Positions 61,129 to 64,000 of a stretch of DNA of 64,000 nt are shown here, in pieces (position 1 is the first letter of the stretch; each line of letters begins with the position of its first letter). This DNA comes from Dyadobacter chenwenxiniae (GTDB lineage Bacteria; Bacteroidota; Bacteroidia; Cytophagales; Spirosomataceae): positions 1,798,001 through 1,862,000 of the forward strand of contig NZ_CP094997.1 of assembly GCF_022869785.1 (NCBI RefSeq), given 5' to 3'. The notes under the pieces are model-generated. The model saw only the letters and a program-made list of their open reading frames with translations, did no database searches and was not told the origin of the DNA. Made by a program: the position numbers and the translations under genes.

Positions 61129-64000
61129 CTATTCATTGCCTTTGACAGAAATCCACTCCACCAGTTCATTTTCCAACGTGATCAGCACGCCCCGGCATCG
61201 CCTACCGGCACCCTCATACGTTTTGATCAGTTTCCGTAAGTGCCTGCGGGGTTCATCCGCATTACTTCCGCCTACAAATGACATGAAAATGAACTCGCCA
61301 TCGGCCTGCTCAACAACACGGTCAATGTGAAGCAACGTACCGCCGGGAATGAGCAATTCCTTGTTTGTCTGCACTTTGCTTACGTCCTGGTAAAGGCTCA
61401 GCAAGTCGGGATCATTCAGCAAATCAATTGTTTGCGCCTCAATTTCAGCTGTTTCCGATTTTGTAAAAATCCCTTCGCCTACCAATCGATCCAGCGCAAG
61501 CGGCAAATCCGAAATGGTTTTAAGGCGTGTGAGCAGATAGCGGATCTTTTGTAAGCGATCGTGCTTAGGTTCAAATGTTTCCACGTCAAAAATCCGGTCT
61601 GCCATTCTTCTGAGGCGCAATGATTCGGTGCGGTCATTGCTGAGAATATGGTTTAATACAAATGGCTGCGCATCCGATTTCCTGTGTGCGTGCATGAGGG
61701 CGCTGTGACCGTCGGCAATAATGTATTTGGATTCGCTTTCATTCCATGCAGGTTCAAAGTCCTGTTGCGCGAGATAATTTTGCAGCCAGTTGCTCACCTG
61801 CTGGCCGGATTCCCACCGCCGCTCCCTTTTTGCCAAAATATATAAACGCTGCACGGGCCGCGTAAAAGCTACATAAAGCAAGTTGAGATTTTCGACCAAT
61901 GTGCGTGTTCGCTCATCTGTATACTGCGTAGTTATCGCCGTGTTTTCCAGATCTTTTACCACGGAAACCATGGAGCTGCGAAGCTTTTTCGGCGCATAAC
62001 CGGGCTCGCCTGCCAATGTAAGTTCTTCATAGTCCACTTCGTCCAGATCAATCCAGAGACGGTCCAGCTTGGCATTAGGCGTAACCTTCCAATGCGCATA
62101 AGGCACGATCACAACCGGATATTCAAGTCCTTTGGATTTGTGAATGGTGGTTATGCGGATCGCGTCGGTTTCGTCAGGGATTGTGATCGAAAGTTTGTGC
62201 CTGGCGGATTCCCAATAAGTGAGAAAATCGCCCAGATGATTGCTTTTTCTGTTGCCAAAATCCAGCACTACATCCAGGAAACGGAACAAATATTCGTTTT
62301 CGAAATGGTTTTCAAACAACCCGAAACGCTGCATCAACTGCTCGCTCAGCTCGAAAACAGACAGTTGCCGCATCCGAAAAGAACTCAGGTTAATGTTCCA
62401 TTTTTTAAAATATTCCAAAAAAGTATCCAAACCGCTTTCTTCGCACAAGATGCGGATCTGCTCGTATTCACCCGCTGCGGGATTTTCCCGCCTGATAACG
62501 TGGTGAAAGAGATAAGCAGCTTCGTAACGTGCCAGCCGATGATCGGCGCTGAGCAGCACTTTCATGAACGAGATAATAAAATGCACGGAACGCGAGTAAC
62601 CCAGCGAAAGTGCATCGTCCGAAATCAAGGGAAGTCCGGCTTCCTTCAATGTGCTGGCCAACGCCGTGGCTTCCTTTTTTTTTCTACACAAAATGGCCAT
62701 ATCCCGCCAGTCATATCCTTGTGCCCTGAGCTCCGTCACCAGTTCGAGCGAACGCTTCACAATGCTGTCTGCGGGATTGCCTTCGTCCGTATCATCACTA
62801 TCTTCGTGCATTTCCAGGAACTCGATTTCGACGTGGCCGCCACTGGGCACACTTTCCGGAATTTCCTGCTGAAAATTCTGGTCATAAACGTCCTGAATGA
62901 GCATATTTTCCGCACCAACCGTTTCGGCAACAAATGCGAAAAATTTATTATTGAAATCGGTTATTTCGCGACGGCTCCTGCGATTTACTTTCAGGTGATT
63001 TACATCCAGATAATTATCAATGCTAAGTAACCGCTCTGCATTATACGAATTGTTGCCCAGCACATTGGCCAGCGCCATCACCTGGCTGGTAGCGAGATGT
63101 AAAATAAGATCCATATCACCGCCCCTGAATCGGTAAATGGATTGCTTGGCGTCGCCAACGATCAAATTGAAAAATCCGCCGGACAATGCATTCTCGATCA
63201 AAGGAAGCAGATTGGCAAATTGCAGCTTGGAAGTGTCCTGAAATTCATCAACCAGAATGTGGTTATACCGCTCTCCCAGCCTTTCAAAAATAAACGGAAC
63301 AGGCTCCCGTGCTACGATTTCAACGATTTTCCTGTTAAAATCAGAAATATGGACCTGGTTATTTTGTTTCAGAAGCGCATCAAATTCCTTCCTGATCTCA
63401 CCCAGCAGCGACAAATTATAAATATGCCTGTCCAGCAGGCCGTATAATGTGATCTTCTGCGATTCAGAGCTCCGCACATTTTCGATCTGGTGAAAGTAAT
63501 TTTCAAGATCGGTCCTTACCTTCTCGATCTCGTCTTTGATCAGAACGGGTGCTTTGGCCCCATACCAAACGCCTTCACCAATGGTTTTGTAAACGTAGGA
63601 ATTGGGTTCCGCCCAGCGCTTTTTCTCTTCGGCACGATCACGGAAATAACCATAGATGCCGCGGCCGCCCTGGTGAAAATCTTTTTCAGTAAGGAAAGTG
63701 GATTGTATTAATTCAAGAGCCTGCTTCGATAACTTTGTTACGTACGCCTCGCGTTCACGGACAAAAGTGCGCATCTGCTTACGGATTGCGATCCAGTCCT
63801 GCATTTTGAGATCTTCCACACGCTTCATCTGCATGTAGCTTTGCTCACTCAGCAATGTGCCTGCCGTGCCGCGGATCTGCATGGGTAAGCTGCCCCAGCT
63901 TTTGCCCTCCTCGGCACTTTCAAGATAATATTTTTCAACAATTTCCGTAAGCACTTCTTCACCATCCTGCCCGATTCGCGCCAGCAAACGATCCACCGCG
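61129..64000 (-). CDS. AddA/UvrD-like superfamily I helicase, partial (5' end outside window)
   Basis: The frame is open to the window end (about 957 residues seen); the Walker A motif must lie upstream. Visible motifs are II (HILVDEFQDTSKLQFANLL), III (IVGDAKQSIYRFRGGD), V (ITTIHKSKGLEYPVVIVPY) and VI (LNLLYVAFTRPVQRLYIL). Genes of this type act with an AddB/PDDEXK partner in double-strand break repair. The C-terminus has the spacing of the AddA nuclease (HIDRVVEQADGEFIFMSFVGG) but lacks the Asp-x-Lys catalytic pair, so the nuclease looks degenerate. Annotating a start at 63996 would be wrong, since the frame continues. Confidence 0.9.
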   Translation of the reverse strand, partial: AVDRLLARIGQDGEEVLTEIVEKYYLESAEEGKSWGSLPMQIRGTAGTLLSEQSYMQMKRVEDLKMQDWIAIRKQMRTFVREREAYVTKLSKQALELIQSTFLTEKDFHQGGRGIYGYFRDRAEEKKRWAEPNSYVYKTIGEGVWYGAKAPVLIKDEIEKVRTDLENYFHQIENVRSSESQKITLYGLLDRHIYNLSLLGEIRKEFDALLKQNNQVHISDFNRKIVEIVAREPVPFIFERLGERYNHILVDEFQDTSKLQFANLLPLIENALSGGFFNLIVGDAKQSIYRFRGGDMDLILHLATSQVMALANVLGNNSYNAERLLSIDNYLDVNHLKVNRRSRREITDFNNKFFAFVAETVGAENMLIQDVYDQNFQQEIPESVPSGGHVEIEFLEMHEDSDDTDEGNPADSIVKRSLELVTELRAQGYDWRDMAILCRKKKEATALASTLKEAGLPLISDDALSLGYSRSVHFIISFMKVLLSADHRLARYEAAYLFHHVIRRENPAAGEYEQIRILCEESGLDTFLEYFKKWNINLSSFRMRQLSVFELSEQLMQRFGLFENHFENEYLFRFLDVVLDFGNRKSNHLGDFLTYWESARHKLSITIPDETDAIRITTIHKSKGLEYPVVIVPYAHWKVTPNAKLDRLWIDLDEVDYEELTLAGEPGYAPKKLRSSMVSVVKDLENTAITTQYTDERTRTLVENLNLLYVAFTRPVQRLYILAKRERRWESGQQVSNWLQNYLAQQDFEPAWNESESKYIIADGHSALMHAHRKSDAQPFVLNHILSNDRTESLRLRRMADRIFDVETFEPKHDRLQKIRYLLTRLKTISDLPLALDRLVGEGIFTKSETAEIEAQTIDLLNDPDLLSLYQDVSKVQTNKELLIPGGTLLHIDRVVEQADGEFIFMSFVGGSNADEPRRHLRKLIKTYEGAGRRCRGVLITLENELVEWISVKGNE

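Noticed and set aside
62092..63030. 312-residue plus-strand frame
   Set aside because: Opposite to the helicase gene, which contains superfamily I motifs; the frame has no family signature.

Overview
The window looks like a chromosomal segment of a Bacteroidota bacterium, most likely a soil- or plant-type member of Cytophagales (Spirosomaceae, Dyadobacter-like; this is inference). The support is two SusC/SusD outer-membrane nutrient systems, FecR/ECF sigma regulation with DUF4974- and STN-type domains, paired FtsX-like ABC permeases, DUF4097 proteins, long hybrid histidine kinases, and promoters of the TTTG-N20-TAnnTTTG type. I see no rRNA, tRNA, prophage or CRISPR array. The only mobile-type gene is a REP-associated tyrosine transposase.

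Layout. 1-4.2 kb: a truncated prolyl-oligopeptidase-family lipoprotein gene, then divergent polA. 4.3-9.2 kb: a SusC/SusD pair on the minus strand. 9.2-10.1 kb: a long gap. 10.1-13.8 kb: two secreted proteins, DUF1080-PA14 and a beta-propeller fused to an azurin-like copper domain. 14.0-23.8 kb: a complete regulated uptake and catabolic locus (ECF sigma, FecR anti-sigma, SusC with signalling domain, SusD, exported RraA-like aldolase, Tat-exported enolase-superfamily dehydratase). 23.8-24.6 kb: a transposase gene bracketed by matching palindromes. 24.7-33.6 kb: a cation antiporter and an Npt-like transporter/HEAT/cyclic-nucleotide-binding fusion, facing an operon of histidine kinase, response regulator, response-regulator/adenylate cyclase and HD hydrolase. 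33.7-40.7 kb: oxidoreductases with an AraC regulator, a GH95 fucosidase, a small membrane protein and a Crp-family regulator. 40.9-49.8 kb: two ABC permeases, an unrecognised protein, an ECF sigma, a zinc anti-sigma with HEAT-like tail and two DUF4097 proteins. 50.0-54.1 kb: MarR, a repeat-filled gap, a ClC channel with CBS domains and a lipoprotein. 54.2-61.0 kb: two hybrid kinases around CheB and CheR. 61.1-64.0 kb: the 3' part of an AddA/UvrD-like helicase gene.

The most interesting functional unit is at 27.0-33.6 kb. A cyclase with the Lys/Thr signature of class IIIb adenylate cyclases is followed directly by an HD hydrolase whose motifs resemble cyclic-nucleotide phosphodiesterases. The convergent gene encodes a membrane transporter carrying a C-terminal cyclic-nucleotide-binding domain. 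Synthesis, possible breakdown and sensing of a second messenger are therefore side by side.

The second theme is repetitive DNA. Six intergenic sites carry short tandem or dispersed repeats: 19435-19535, 22085-22305, 23817-23839, 34483-34602, 39150-39330 with 50876-50910, and 50757-51350. One sits inside a susC-susD junction and one lies across a stop codon. Several apparent N-terminal ORF extensions are artefacts of these repeats, so starts were moved downstream.
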